DNA from: Bacteroidota bacterium
GTDB taxonomy: Bacteria; Bacteroidota; Bacteroidia; Cytophagales; Cyclobacteriaceae
DNA length: 64,000 nucleotides
NCBI GenBank assembly: GCA_016191555.1
Contig: JACPVX010000018.1
Span: 186,001 to 250,000, forward strand
Reading direction: 5' to 3'
The notes beneath the pieces were generated by a model. The model did no database searches and was not told the DNA's origin. It saw only the letters and a list, made by a program, of their open reading frames with translations. Positions 16,570 to 26,959 of the stretch are shown here, one piece after another. How positions within the stretch are numbered: position 1 is the first letter of the stretch; each line of letters opens with the position of its first letter. Position numbers and translations under genes: made by a program.

Positions 16570-18951
16570 ATGATCAAGAATTTTTTGTTAATCACCATTC
16601 GAAGTATGATGAAGAATAAGCTGTATATCTTCATAAATATCTTCGGTATGGCGATTTCAATAGCATGCTGTATCATCGGATTTTTTAATTACGATCACAA
16701 CGCTGGATTTGATCAGATGCATAAAAATGCCTCTACCATTTACCGGGTGGGTTCTGTCCGAGAATTTCAACACACATTAACCGAATTCGGGCACGCGCCA
16801 ATTGCACTTGGTTTGGCAATAAAACAAAATATTCCAGATGTAGATGAGGTGGTTCGCTTTTCACCGAGCGGAGGAAATTTCAGAGTCAATGCAGAGTTGC
16901 TCAACAGCAACTTAACATATGTTGACCCAGCATTTTTCAAGTTGTTTACATTCGAATTTATTGAAGGAAGTGGATCGCTCCAAAATCGAAATGAAATTTG
17001 TATTAGTGATGAGATGGCGGTCAAATACTTTGGCAAGGACCAGGCGCTCGGTAAGTCATTGACGCAGTTGTTAGATAGTGGTAAAACGAAAGATTATATT
17101 GTTTCGGGTGTATTTAAAAAGCAGCCTAGTAACTCCAGCTTTTTTGGACAAGCCTATTCACATTATGACAATGCCTTCGAATTTGCTGATAAAGATTACG
17201 CAGAGAATAGCTGGAAGTATCGCAATAATTTGTTTGTTCAGATTAAGGATGCAAGTCGGGTAGCTTCTATACAAGAGCAACTAAAGCAATATGTATCCAA
17301 TAATAATAAGATTCGTGAGGACTTTATCATTCAGTATTTTCTGGTAGAGCCATTTGTGGGAATGGCGGTGCGCGACAGCTATTCGGACAAAAATGGAACA
17401 TGGACACGAGATGGCTCTCCGTTGGCGGCTGTGATTGGTATTGGATTAATGGGTTTATTTGTTTTACTGATCGCCATCTTCAATCTTACGAATACAGCTA
17501 TTGCCATTTCATCGCGCAGACTGAAAGAAATTGGAATACGCAAAGTAATGGGCAGTATGCGTAAAGATTTGATAGCGCAATTTATTGGTGAGACCACGGT
17601 AATTTGTTTTGTAGCCTTAATATTGGGTGTATTCATTGCAGAAGCTTTTTTACTTCCGGCATTCAACAAACTTTGGCCGGACTTTAATATGGCCACTGAT
17701 TATTTTGGCCGCCCCAATTTTATGTTATTCATGGTGGCAACGTTGTTATTCACCAGCTTATTGGCTGGCAGTTACCCGGCATTTTACATCAGCAAGTTTG
17801 AGCCTGCCAGTATCCTGAAAGGATCTCTCAAATTTGGCGGCACCAATTTATTTACTCGCGTTTTGCTTTGCTTACAATTTGCTATTTCGCTGGCCGGAAT
17901 TGTATGCAGTTTTGCGTTCATGGATAACGCAACCTTTCAACGAAATTTTGATATGGGATTCGATCGGAAGGGGGTAATCTTCACAAACGTAAATGGCCTC
18001 TCTGAATATGAGACTTATCGAAATGCGTTAGTGGAGAATCCTGAAATTATTTCTGTTACCGGCACCCAATCGCATCTCTATGCATCGGGCTTTAATGATC
18101 CGATAAAACACGAAGACAAAGAAATTGAAGTAGACATATTAGATGTGAGCGCTGATTACCTGGATGTATTGGATATTAATGTAATAGAAGGTCGAACCTT
18201 TCAACCGGAATCCGAAACAGACCGCAAAGAGTCGGTGATTATTACGGAAGGATTGGCGAAGCAACTTAATATGACCAAACCTATAGGTAAGGAGATAATT
18301 TGGTTGGATACGGTGCGCTATTATGTGATTGGAGTCGTTGAAGATGTTTACAACAACGGACTCTGGGAGAAAATGGATCCGGTAATGTTTCGCTATGCAG
18401 ACAAGAACAAGGTAAACCATATTCTAGTAAAAGCGGATGCTTCCAAACTGACTGCAATCGATAAATTCATGGAAGAAAAGTGGAAGACAATTTTTCCGGA
18501 CAAGCTTTATGATAGCGATTTAATGGAAGACGAAATGATTGAGGCGGATACGGTCAATAAGAATCTCGTTAAGATGTTTACGTTTTTAGGCATAGTGGCA
18601 CTCTTACTTTCGATTACAGGTTTGTTTACACTCGTTTCATTGAATATCATTAAAAAGCTGAAAGAAATTGGAATGCGTAAAGTATTAGGCGCCTCCATTT
18701 GGAATATCACCGCCATTATTAATCGCGAATTCATCATCATCCTTGCCCTTTCAAGTATTTTAGGAGCAGCATTGGGTTGGTCACTTTCATCTCTTTTTAT
18801 GGAAAGTATATATGATTACTATCAAAATGTAACCATTACTTCCATTATCATTTCTGCCGCAATCTTATTCGTGGCATCTATCCTATCCATTGGTTATAAA
18901 ATTTATAAAACTACGCAGCTAAACCCATCTCACGTTTTGCGCGATGAATAG
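16570..18951 (+). CDS. FtsX-like ABC permease (MacB type), copy 1
   Basis: 793 residues. First membrane helix near the N-terminus (KLYIFINIFGMAISIACCIIGFF), a large periplasmic MacB_PCD domain, three membrane helices around 280-420, then a second duplicated half with its own periplasmic part and terminal helices ending in TTQLNPSHVLRDE. The double FtsX layout (LKEIGIRKVMGSMR and LKEIGMRKVLGAS) is typical of Bacteroidota permeases. It works by mechanical coupling to an ATPase rather than by substrate passage through a pore. First gene behind the sigma-54 site. Confidence 0.92.
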   Translation: MIKNFLLITIRSMMKNKLYIFINIFGMAISIACCIIGFFNYDHNAGFDQMHKNASTIYRVGSVREFQHTLTEFGHAPIALGLAIKQNIPDVDEVVRFSPSGGNFRVNAELLNSNLTYVDPAFFKLFTFEFIEGSGSLQNRNEICISDEMAVKYFGKDQALGKSLTQLLDSGKTKDYIVSGVFKKQPSNSSFFGQAYSHYDNAFEFADKDYAENSWKYRNNLFVQIKDASRVASIQEQLKQYVSNNNKIREDFIIQYFLVEPFVGMAVRDSYSDKNGTWTRDGSPLAAVIGIGLMGLFVLLIAIFNLTNTAIAISSRRLKEIGIRKVMGSMRKDLIAQFIGETTVICFVALILGVFIAEAFLLPAFNKLWPDFNMATDYFGRPNFMLFMVATLLFTSLLAGSYPAFYISKFEPASILKGSLKFGGTNLFTRVLLCLQFAISLAGIVCSFAFMDNATFQRNFDMGFDRKGVIFTNVNGLSEYETYRNALVENPEIISVTGTQSHLYASGFNDPIKHEDKEIEVDILDVSADYLDVLDINVIEGRTFQPESETDRKESVIITEGLAKQLNMTKPIGKEIIWLDTVRYYVIGVVEDVYNNGLWEKMDPVMFRYADKNKVNHILVKADASKLTAIDKFMEEKWKTIFPDKLYDSDLMEDEMIEADTVNKNLVKMFTFLGIVALLLSITGLFTLVSLNIIKKLKEIGMRKVLGASIWNITAIINREFIIILALSSILGAALGWSLSSLFMESIYDYYQNVTITSIIISAAILFVASILSIGYKIYKTTQLNPSHVLRDE

Positions 18952-18982
18952 CATACTACACAAACAGAAAAATTGAGTCGCT

Positions 18983-21388
18983 ATGATTAAGAATTACCTA
19001 TTAATTACATTTCGAAATTTGATGAAGAACAAGCTCTTCATTTTAATAAATGTATTCGGCATGGGCTTAGCAATAGCCTGTTGCATTACCGCTTATCTGA
19101 ATTGGGAGTACTCGGCAAACTGGGATAAGACACACCTGAATGCAGATAAAATTTATCGTGTTCAGTTTTGGAGAGACTTTCAAGGAAAGAAAGGACGCTT
19201 TGGAATGGCACCAATGCCACTCGCTAATTACATTAAGCAAAACTTTAAAGAAGTGAACAAAACGGTTCGCTACATGTCTTCCTATTGCGACATGCGCATT
19301 GGTGAAGAAGTGTTTGGTGACCAGATGGCCTATGCAGATTCGGCCTTTTTCGATTTGTTTACCTTTCAAATGAAGCAAGGTGATTTCACTAGTTTTCATG
19401 ACAAAGGGAAAGTATTTATCAGCGATAAGATTGCCAAGAAGTATTTTAATCGCGAGGATGTTGTCGGTCAGCCACTCACTCAAATCATTTTAGGAAAAGA
19501 TGGTGTGCGTAGACCTAAAGAGTTTGAGATTGGTGGTGTATTTGTAAAGCCTCCGCAAAACAACAGTTTTGGATTTGACGTCATTACATTATTTGATAAT
19601 TTCTGGGATGTCAACCTTGATTCAGATTTGTCAGAGACCAACTGGAAGCGTTGGGCTCATGTTCTCTTTCTGCAAGTCGATAATCCCGCGAACATTGCTA
19701 GCATTAACAAGCAATTACAGCAATATATTGAGCCGCAAAATAAGGCACGAGAAGATTTTAAGATCACCGAGTATTATTTGGAAAACTTTGATGGCATGAT
19801 GCAGCGCAATCGCGCTACGCCACGCCTGGATAATGATAATTTGGGAGGCGGTATTCCGGATGAAGCAGTTACGGTTCCGGCAATCATGGCGGTGCTATTA
19901 TTATTGCTGGCTTGTTTCAATTTTACGAACACCTCTATTGCTATTTCCAGTAAGCGTTTAAAGGAGATTGGTATACGTAAGGTGATGGGCAGTATGCGCC
20001 AACAATTGATTATTCAATTTTTAGGAGAGAACTTAGTTCTTTGTTTTTTTGGTTTGCTGGCAGGATTGCTAATGGCAGAATGGTTAGTGCCTGCGTACGA
20101 CAACATGTGGACTTGGCTTGATTTGAAGTTAAGTTACACGGAGGACGCTGCCTTTCTTTTATTCTTGGCAATGCTCTTAGTAATCACGGCTTTAATAGCA
20201 GGGTCATATCCATCTTTCTACATTACATCCTTTGAGCCTGTGAGTATCTTAAAAGGAAAGGCGCGCTTCGGTGGTACCAACTGGTTTACCCGATTTTTAT
20301 TGTTTGGCCAGTTTGTAATCTCGTTGTTAGCCATTATCATGGGTGTAGCATTTTATCAAAATGGAGAGTATCAACGAAACTATGATTTGGGATTTGCAAC
20401 GCATGGGGTAATTTCTGCATGGGTAAATACAGAAAGTGGCTACAACACCTATCGCGATGCACTTGCATCGAATAAAGATATTCAACTCATTGCGGGGACA
20501 AGGCACCATGTGGCCAACGCGCGCTACAACGATCCGGTGAAGTACGAATCCATTGAAAGAGAGGTGGATATTATGGACGTAGGCGAAGATTACTTTGACG
20601 TGATGAGTATGACGTTACTCAGTGGTCGGAAATTTCAAAAAGACTCCGAGACGGATCGAAAGGAATCTGTTATTGTTACGGAAGAATTCGTGAAACAATT
20701 TGGATGGAAAGATAATCCCATCGGTAAGCGTGTCGTGTGGATGGATACGGTTCAACTGTATGTGGTGGGTGTTATGAAGAATGTTTATGCACAGGCACTT
20801 TGGGGCCCTTTGCAACCATTGATGTTTCGTTATTCGCCAAAAGAGAAATACCAGCAATTATTAGTTAAAGTTGAGCCTACCAAAATGGCAACTGTCAATG
20901 ATTTCATGGAAAAGAAATGGAAAGAGGTTTTCCCTAACACGCTTTATACCGGCCAGTGGATCGATCAAGAGCTACAAGAGACAAACGAAATCAATGCGAA
21001 CGTTTCCGTCATGTTTGGCTTTTTGGGATTCTTTGCAGCGCTGATGACAGGTATTGGATTGTATACATTGGTTTCGTTGAGTATTGAAAAAAAGATGAAG
21101 GAAATTGGTGTTCGCAAAGTGCTGGGCGCATCGGTAGCAAATATTTCGGGGGTTATTAATTTTGAGTTTATCATTAATCTCGGATTAGCTACGATCGTAG
21201 GAGGAGTGTTGGGCTATTTTGCTGTAGACATTCTGATGGATTCGATCTGGGAATACTATCTGAAGCTGAGCGTCATTACGTTGCTTATCTCTGTTGGCGT
21301 ATTGGTCTTGATCGCCATTTCGGCCGTTGGATATAAAACCATATCAACGGCTTCAATGAATCCAACTAAAACACTTCGAGACGAATAA
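18983..21388 (+). CDS. FtsX-like ABC permease (MacB type), copy 2
   Basis: 801 residues, a close paralogue of copy 1: MIKNYLLITFRNLMKNKLFILINVFGMGLAIACCITAY at the start, LKEIGIRKVMGSMRQQL in the first FtsX half, MKEIGVRKVLGASVANI in the second, and the same C-terminal MNPTKTLRDE. Thirty-one bases after copy 1, so almost surely in the same transcript. It may pair with copy 1 as a heterodimer. Followed by a strong terminator. Confidence 0.92.
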   Translation: MIKNYLLITFRNLMKNKLFILINVFGMGLAIACCITAYLNWEYSANWDKTHLNADKIYRVQFWRDFQGKKGRFGMAPMPLANYIKQNFKEVNKTVRYMSSYCDMRIGEEVFGDQMAYADSAFFDLFTFQMKQGDFTSFHDKGKVFISDKIAKKYFNREDVVGQPLTQIILGKDGVRRPKEFEIGGVFVKPPQNNSFGFDVITLFDNFWDVNLDSDLSETNWKRWAHVLFLQVDNPANIASINKQLQQYIEPQNKAREDFKITEYYLENFDGMMQRNRATPRLDNDNLGGGIPDEAVTVPAIMAVLLLLLACFNFTNTSIAISSKRLKEIGIRKVMGSMRQQLIIQFLGENLVLCFFGLLAGLLMAEWLVPAYDNMWTWLDLKLSYTEDAAFLLFLAMLLVITALIAGSYPSFYITSFEPVSILKGKARFGGTNWFTRFLLFGQFVISLLAIIMGVAFYQNGEYQRNYDLGFATHGVISAWVNTESGYNTYRDALASNKDIQLIAGTRHHVANARYNDPVKYESIEREVDIMDVGEDYFDVMSMTLLSGRKFQKDSETDRKESVIVTEEFVKQFGWKDNPIGKRVVWMDTVQLYVVGVMKNVYAQALWGPLQPLMFRYSPKEKYQQLLVKVEPTKMATVNDFMEKKWKEVFPNTLYTGQWIDQELQETNEINANVSVMFGFLGFFAALMTGIGLYTLVSLSIEKKMKEIGVRKVLGASVANISGVINFEFIINLGLATIVGGVLGYFAVDILMDSIWEYYLKLSVITLLISVGVLVLIAISAVGYKTISTASMNPTKTLRDE

Positions 21389-21394
21389 TAAACT

Positions 21395-21432
21395 AAAGCA
21401 AAAGTTACAGGACTGCTGTAACTTTTGCTTTT
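21395..21432 (+). terminator. Strong hairpin between permease copies 2 and 3
   Basis: A perfect 16-bp stem, AAAGCAAAAGTTACAG (21395-21410) with its complement at 21416-21431, closes a 5-base loop. The descending arm is T-rich. It would stop or strongly reduce transcription into permease copy 3, or work in both directions. Confidence 0.8.
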
Positions 21433-21465
21433 GGAATAGCGTCTAACTCACAAAATCAGAAACAC

Positions 21466-23886
21466 ATGATCAAAAACTACTTGCTCGTTGCTTTGCGCAA
21501 CATCCGGAAGCACTCGTTTTATTCGGCTGTTAATATTTTTGGCTTAGCTACTGGAATTACTGCGGCACTTTTCATTCTTATTTACATTGTAGATGAAGTG
21601 AGCTACGATCGCTTCCATCGGGATGCATCCAACATCTACCGGATTGGCTTGCACGGAAAAATTAGTGGTCAAGAAATCGAAACAGCCAGTTCATGTCCTC
21701 CTCTGGCCACTGCACTGGTAACGGAGATTCCCGGTGTCGAGGCTGCAACGCGTTTGAATCGCAGAGATAATATGGTGTTTAAGAGTGGCGATCTGGCATT
21801 TACCGAGGATAAAATCTTTTTTGCAGATTCTAATTTCTTTCAGTTTTTCGATTTTAAATTACTCGAAGGAGATCCTGCGACTGCATTGAAAGAACCCAAC
21901 AGCATTGTGTTGACTCCTGAGTTAGCATCTAAGTATTTTAAAGAATCAGCTGTTGGTAAGCTGCTTACCATTGGCAATGCGAATGAGTCATTTAAAGTAA
22001 CGGGCATTGTAGCTCAACCTCCACATAATTCACATTTCACCTTTGCGGCACTCATCTCAACCAGTTCAGAAAAAGATTATTACAATTCACCCTATTGGTT
22101 GAATAACGGATTGTACACCTACTTCAGAAAAAATGAGGCTACGCGCATAGAAGATATTAGCTCGAAGTTGAATGCAATTACCGACAAACACGTTGCCCCA
22201 GAAGTAGAACAATTCTTGGGTACTTCCATCGAAAAATTTAGACAAACCGGAAATGAGTATGGATATTATACCATGCCATTACTGAATTCCCGATTGTACG
22301 CAACGTGGAACGATGATATTGAAGCTCAAGGTAACATAACCTACGTTTACGTATTTGGTGGAGTTGGTATTTTCATTTTACTGATAGCAAGCATCAACTT
22401 CATGAATTTATCTACCGCACGTTCAGCTGGTCGTGCGAAAGAAGTAGGACTACGTAAAACACTCGGCTCGGTTCGCAATCAAATGATCGGACAGTTTTTA
22501 GCAGAGTCCGTGGTGTACGCCTTGATTGCAACTGTTTTTGCATTTTTACTGGTGGTGCTTTTATTGCCGCAATTCAATTTGTTGTCGGGCAAAGCACTTC
22601 CGCTGATGTCCATCGCCAATCCGCTGGTTTTACTGAGTGCGGTATTATTAACTCTTATTATTGGATTGTTGGCCGGAAGTTACCCTGCCTTTTATCTCAC
22701 CAGTTTTAGTGCGGTAGAAGTATTGAAAGGAAAAGTAAGAGCCGGTTTAAAGAGCAAAGGAATTCGCAGCGGATTGGTTGTATTTCAATTTGCACTTTCC
22801 ATCATCTTAATTATTTGTACCACTACGGTGTATGAGCAAATCAAATATTTGCAAGCGCGCAACGCAGGAATGGACAAGCACAATGTGTTGGTTATTAATA
22901 ATGCAGGCCGTTTGAAAACTAACCAAACTGCATTTAAAAATGCATTGGTAACTAAAACAGGGATCGAGAAAATCAGCTTTACCAACAATGTGTTTCCTGG
23001 AATAAATAATACGACTGCCTTTCGCAATGCACTGACACGGAAAGACCACATCATGGGCACTTATTTTGCTGATTATGATCATGCAGATGTGTTGAAACTT
23101 GAGATCACAGAAGGGAGGTACTTCGCACGCGATTTTCCTTCTGATTCGAACGCGGTGGTATTGAATGAGGCTGCCGTGCGTGAATTGGGTTGGGATAAAC
23201 CCTTGCAAGAAAAATTAATCGTATTTGGTGGCGACCAAGGCAAAGGTGTTTCAACTGAGATACCCATGAATGTGATTGGTGTTGTGAAAGACTTTAACTT
23301 CGAGTCGTATAAATTGAAAGTGCGCCCAATGGTCATTCGGTTGACCGATAAATCGAACAACTTGTTAGTTCGCTACTCCGGCACCGCTGAAAGTACGGTG
23401 AAAGAGGCAACGGCACTTTGGAAAGAGTACGCTTCGGGCGATCCATTTGAATATGCTTTTTTAGATCAGAATTTTGATGAGCTCTTCCGCGAAGAGCAAC
23501 GACTCGGTTCACTGTTCACTGTCTTCACCGTCTTGGCCATCTTTATTGCAAGTCTGGGATTGTTTGCATTGGCAGCCTTCACAGCTGAGCAGCGTACCAA
23601 GGAAATTGGAATTCGCAAGGCTTTGGGTGCGAGTGTTGGTGGAATCACTACACTCCTGTCTAAAGAATTTACGATACTGGTTATCATTTCCATTGTGCTT
23701 GCGGTGATACCTGCATACTTCTTACTTGATTATTGGTTAGGTCAGTTTGCTTACCGCGTAGAGATTACCTTTGCCATTTTCGCCATTAGTTCTTTAGGTG
23801 CGTTGTTTATCGCCTGGATCACGGTTGGCTTTCAGGCATTCAAAGCAGCATTGACCAAACCGGTTGATTCGTTACGAAGCGAATAA
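21466..23886 (+). CDS. FtsX-like ABC permease (MacB type), copy 3
   Basis: 806 residues with the same duplicated FtsX plan (AKEVGLRKTLGSVRNQM; TKEIGIRKALGASVGGI) but clearly more distant from copies 1 and 2, for example in the N-terminal helix HSFYSAVNIFGLATGITAALF and the QTA-rich second half. Separated from copy 2 by a 16-bp-stem terminator, so it may be expressed at another level. No ATPase gene of its own is adjacent. Confidence 0.92.
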   Translation: MIKNYLLVALRNIRKHSFYSAVNIFGLATGITAALFILIYIVDEVSYDRFHRDASNIYRIGLHGKISGQEIETASSCPPLATALVTEIPGVEAATRLNRRDNMVFKSGDLAFTEDKIFFADSNFFQFFDFKLLEGDPATALKEPNSIVLTPELASKYFKESAVGKLLTIGNANESFKVTGIVAQPPHNSHFTFAALISTSSEKDYYNSPYWLNNGLYTYFRKNEATRIEDISSKLNAITDKHVAPEVEQFLGTSIEKFRQTGNEYGYYTMPLLNSRLYATWNDDIEAQGNITYVYVFGGVGIFILLIASINFMNLSTARSAGRAKEVGLRKTLGSVRNQMIGQFLAESVVYALIATVFAFLLVVLLLPQFNLLSGKALPLMSIANPLVLLSAVLLTLIIGLLAGSYPAFYLTSFSAVEVLKGKVRAGLKSKGIRSGLVVFQFALSIILIICTTTVYEQIKYLQARNAGMDKHNVLVINNAGRLKTNQTAFKNALVTKTGIEKISFTNNVFPGINNTTAFRNALTRKDHIMGTYFADYDHADVLKLEITEGRYFARDFPSDSNAVVLNEAAVRELGWDKPLQEKLIVFGGDQGKGVSTEIPMNVIGVVKDFNFESYKLKVRPMVIRLTDKSNNLLVRYSGTAESTVKEATALWKEYASGDPFEYAFLDQNFDELFREEQRLGSLFTVFTVLAIFIASLGLFALAAFTAEQRTKEIGIRKALGASVGGITTLLSKEFTILVIISIVLAVIPAYFLLDYWLGQFAYRVEITFAIFAISSLGALFIAWITVGFQAFKAALTKPVDSLRSE

Positions 23887-23907
23887 AAAAATAAAATTCT
23901 TTCTGGA

Positions 23908-23947
23908 ATGAAAGGTCAATCGGGTTTCACCGGTTGACCTTTTTTTA
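23908..23947 (+). terminator. Intrinsic terminator after permease copy 3
   Basis: AAAGGTCAATCGG and CCGGTTGACCTTT (one G-T pair) form a 13-bp stem with a 6-base loop, followed by a run of T residues. It closes the exporter locus. Confidence 0.88.
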
Positions 23948-24015
23948 TGGAAATTCCTGCATGTTGGTTCATGAAAAGGAATACAGTAAATTGAGGGTCT
24001 ATCTACAGAAAATCA

Positions 24016-26907
24016 ATGACCTCTCTTTTCGTGAAATGGGCACGTTGCCACTTCAAAGTTAAGTTGCCAAAGAATGGGCTTATGACTATTCTGGTTGTAA
24101 TCTTCTGGTTGTTTTCATCCCCGTCTCTTTTATGGGCGCAGAAGATTACTGGTCAAATTCAGGATTCTAAAACATCAGAGGCGCTTCCTTTTGCCAATGT
24201 GTTTGTGAATAACTCAACAATGGGTACAGTAACAAATGCTAATGGAGAATTTGAATTGACGATACAGGAGCCTGGCGTGTACGAAGTTGTTTTTTCCTAT
24301 GTAGGTTACGAATCCTACAGGCGAAAAGTGACGGTGGGTGATCAGCCTTTATCCATTGGCATCATCAAGTTGGTGCCGGATGAAGTTCAATTGAATAGCG
24401 TAGAAGTGGTGAGTAAACGCGATAAGGTGTGGGAGAAAAACTTAAAGAAATTTAAAAAAGTATTTTTTGGCGAAGGCAAACAGGGTAATTCATGTGCGAT
24501 TTCAAATCCATGGGTATTAGAGTTTAGTACCGGTAGTTCAGGCGAGTTCATAGCGAAGGCAAGCGCACCGATTGAGTTTACGAACGAGGCACTTGGATAC
24601 AAAGTGGTCTTTTATCTGAAAAATTTCTGGTCGTCCAATGATTCGTATGTGATTGCAGGTGATACTCGATTTACACCAATAACATCGCAAAACCCGAAAG
24701 ATGTTGCGAAGTGGGAGTTAAACCGAACGAGTGCCTATTTACACTCTGCTCATCATCTTTTTAAGTCTATTGTTAATCGGCAAATGAAGGGGGAGGGTTT
24801 TGCACTTTACTCGCAGATAATCAGTGCCGATAATCCCAATGTTCGATCCGCCATTTTTCATTCAGAGATAGGAAAGAAAGTGGCAGTATACGACACCACT
24901 GGAATTGTACAACCGGATGTTCAAAAAGGATATTACCGCATTTCGCTCAAGGGACATTTAGAAATTCATTATTCTAAAATTCGATCGGAGGTTCCATTTT
25001 ATTCAGACTTCACTGGACCAGTGAGTTGGCTGGATGTTCGCAATGGATTCTTGATTGTTAATTCAGAGGGCTACCCAAAAAATCCATCCGATTTGGTTAT
25101 TTCGGGAGCCATGAGTGCCAATCGCGTAGCGCAGATGTTACCCTTGGATTATGTTCCGGGAAAAGATGAGTCGAAAGAGCAGTCCATCCAACTGTCTTTT
25201 TATCAGGAGCAAATGTATATTCATACAGATAAGCCTTATTACTATCCCGGTGAGACGATCTGGTGCAGAGGGTATATAAATTATAATCAGCCTGCTTGGC
25301 GCGATTCATTGAGTCGCACGGTTTATGTTGAGTTGATTAATCGTGTTCAACAGCGATTGTTGTTATCAAAAACAGTTCGGATTGATAGCGGTTTCTTTTC
25401 AACTGAATTCGTCATTCCAGATACCTTACCTGCCGCCACTTACCATTTGCGCGCGTACACGCAACTGAATCGTCAGTTCGGAGATAAGAAACTCTACATA
25501 AAGCCGATTCCTGTTTTAGATTTGAAGGAGCGAGTGATCTCCAACCTACCGACAACGCCTCAGACTCCTCAAAATAATTATGATGTAGTAGTATCGATTT
25601 CATCATCGAAGGCAATTTATCAGCCACGTGAAAAGGTGACGCTGAATTTGCTGGTGAAGGATGATGAAGAGCAGCCAATGGCATCTGTTCTTTCCATGTC
25701 TGTCACAGATACCAAGCAGGTAACTCCAATCAATTATTTAAATACTATTCTGACTGATTTTCCGATGCGCCAGATTGATGTGGCGGATGCTAAGAAATCA
25801 CCAATAATAGAAATCGAGCGTGGCATTCCATTTTCAGGTCGATGTCTCGCTGTGGATCAAACGACTCCGCTTCAAACAATAATCAATGTTATTCAATTAG
25901 AACCTCCCAATCTTATTTTTGCTCAGACAGATCAAAGAGGAATTTTTTCGATAGATGGTTTTATTTTTTATGACACAGCAGCGTTTTTTTTCAATACGAC
26001 TACCAAGCAGAAAATTGGAAAGATGGAATTCATAGCGAGACAACCTGCGCCTATTGACTTTGAACCAATTCCTATTCAACTCCCGATCCAAAAAACAGAC
26101 ATTACTCAACGTATCATTTCACAAAACGAACTAATGCGAGGCACCACTGTTTTAGACGAAATAGAGGTGAAGGCAAAGAAAATAGAGGATCAAACGATTG
26201 ATCGGGTGCAGCGCCCCTACGGTAAGCCGGATTATGTTTTAAAACGGAAAGATCTTAACCTGACTTATGGTAATCTCTTGCAAACACTGCCAGGTAAAGT
26301 GCCCGGATTAGTGGTTCGCCAAGCAGGTAATGCCGGAGGTCTAGTGAATGGCGTAATGACAAACGGAAATGGAATGGAGTGGGTGGTCTACATTGCGAAA
26401 GGTGGAAATAGCAGCTCCATACTTAATCCCAAGGAAGTAATTATCACAATCAACGATGTAGTAGTGACAGGAAAACCAGAGCAAATTTTATCTGCTATCG
26501 ATCCTCAAACGGTGGAATCCATTGAAGTAAAAACAGGTGTAAACGTATTGTATGGATCATTGGGAGGGAATGGAATAGTCTCGATCTATACCAGAAAAGA
26601 TATCCCTGATGATGTGCTAAAGAAGAGTAAGGGTCTTGTTCCGACTAAGCTTACAGGATATGCAACCCCTAGAAAATTTTCTCATCCAGATTATAATGGG
26701 TCGGAAATGGATAGAACTTCGATTGATTACCGATCTACCATTTATTGGAATCCTGAAATTAAAACGGGTGCAAAAGATGGAAGTACATCGGTTTCCTTTT
26801 TTACAGCTGATCTCCCCGGAACGTATCAAATAGTGGTTGAAGGAATTACCCAAAAGGGACAACCGGTACGTTGCGTGTATTCAATTGAGGTGAAAGAAGA
26901 AGATTGA
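24016..26907 (+). CDS. Carboxypeptidase-regulatory / MG-like / TonB-plug protein without beta-barrel
   Basis: 963 residues. Signal-like helix (TILVVIFWLFSSPSLLWAQ, about 24-42), CarboxypepD_reg-like domain (about 43-125), a middle part with a macroglobulin-like MG2 segment (KPYYYPGETIWCRGYINY to TYHLRAYTQ, about 395-490), then near the C-terminus a TonB receptor plug (LLQTLPGKVPGLVVRQ; VESIEVKTGVNVLYGSLGGNGIVSIYTRK) that ends without a 22-strand barrel. Probably an outer-membrane or periplasmic surface protein. An alternative start at 24082 would give a shorter, more normal signal peptide. Confidence 0.82.
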   Translation: MTSLFVKWARCHFKVKLPKNGLMTILVVIFWLFSSPSLLWAQKITGQIQDSKTSEALPFANVFVNNSTMGTVTNANGEFELTIQEPGVYEVVFSYVGYESYRRKVTVGDQPLSIGIIKLVPDEVQLNSVEVVSKRDKVWEKNLKKFKKVFFGEGKQGNSCAISNPWVLEFSTGSSGEFIAKASAPIEFTNEALGYKVVFYLKNFWSSNDSYVIAGDTRFTPITSQNPKDVAKWELNRTSAYLHSAHHLFKSIVNRQMKGEGFALYSQIISADNPNVRSAIFHSEIGKKVAVYDTTGIVQPDVQKGYYRISLKGHLEIHYSKIRSEVPFYSDFTGPVSWLDVRNGFLIVNSEGYPKNPSDLVISGAMSANRVAQMLPLDYVPGKDESKEQSIQLSFYQEQMYIHTDKPYYYPGETIWCRGYINYNQPAWRDSLSRTVYVELINRVQQRLLLSKTVRIDSGFFSTEFVIPDTLPAATYHLRAYTQLNRQFGDKKLYIKPIPVLDLKERVISNLPTTPQTPQNNYDVVVSISSSKAIYQPREKVTLNLLVKDDEEQPMASVLSMSVTDTKQVTPINYLNTILTDFPMRQIDVADAKKSPIIEIERGIPFSGRCLAVDQTTPLQTIINVIQLEPPNLIFAQTDQRGIFSIDGFIFYDTAAFFFNTTTKQKIGKMEFIARQPAPIDFEPIPIQLPIQKTDITQRIISQNELMRGTTVLDEIEVKAKKIEDQTIDRVQRPYGKPDYVLKRKDLNLTYGNLLQTLPGKVPGLVVRQAGNAGGLVNGVMTNGNGMEWVVYIAKGGNSSSILNPKEVIITINDVVVTGKPEQILSAIDPQTVESIEVKTGVNVLYGSLGGNGIVSIYTRKDIPDDVLKKSKGLVPTKLTGYATPRKFSHPDYNGSEMDRTSIDYRSTIYWNPEIKTGAKDGSTSVSFFTADLPGTYQIVVEGITQKGQPVRCVYSIEVKEED

Positions 26908-26959
26908 TGATTGAACTAAAAATAATCCACAGCAGTTAAGAAATACTAAACTTACAAAA

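Noticed and set aside
14240..23886. Whole exporter locus as a single operon
   Set aside because: Terminators at 16309 and 21395 and a sigma-54 site at 16500 argue for at least two, probably three units.
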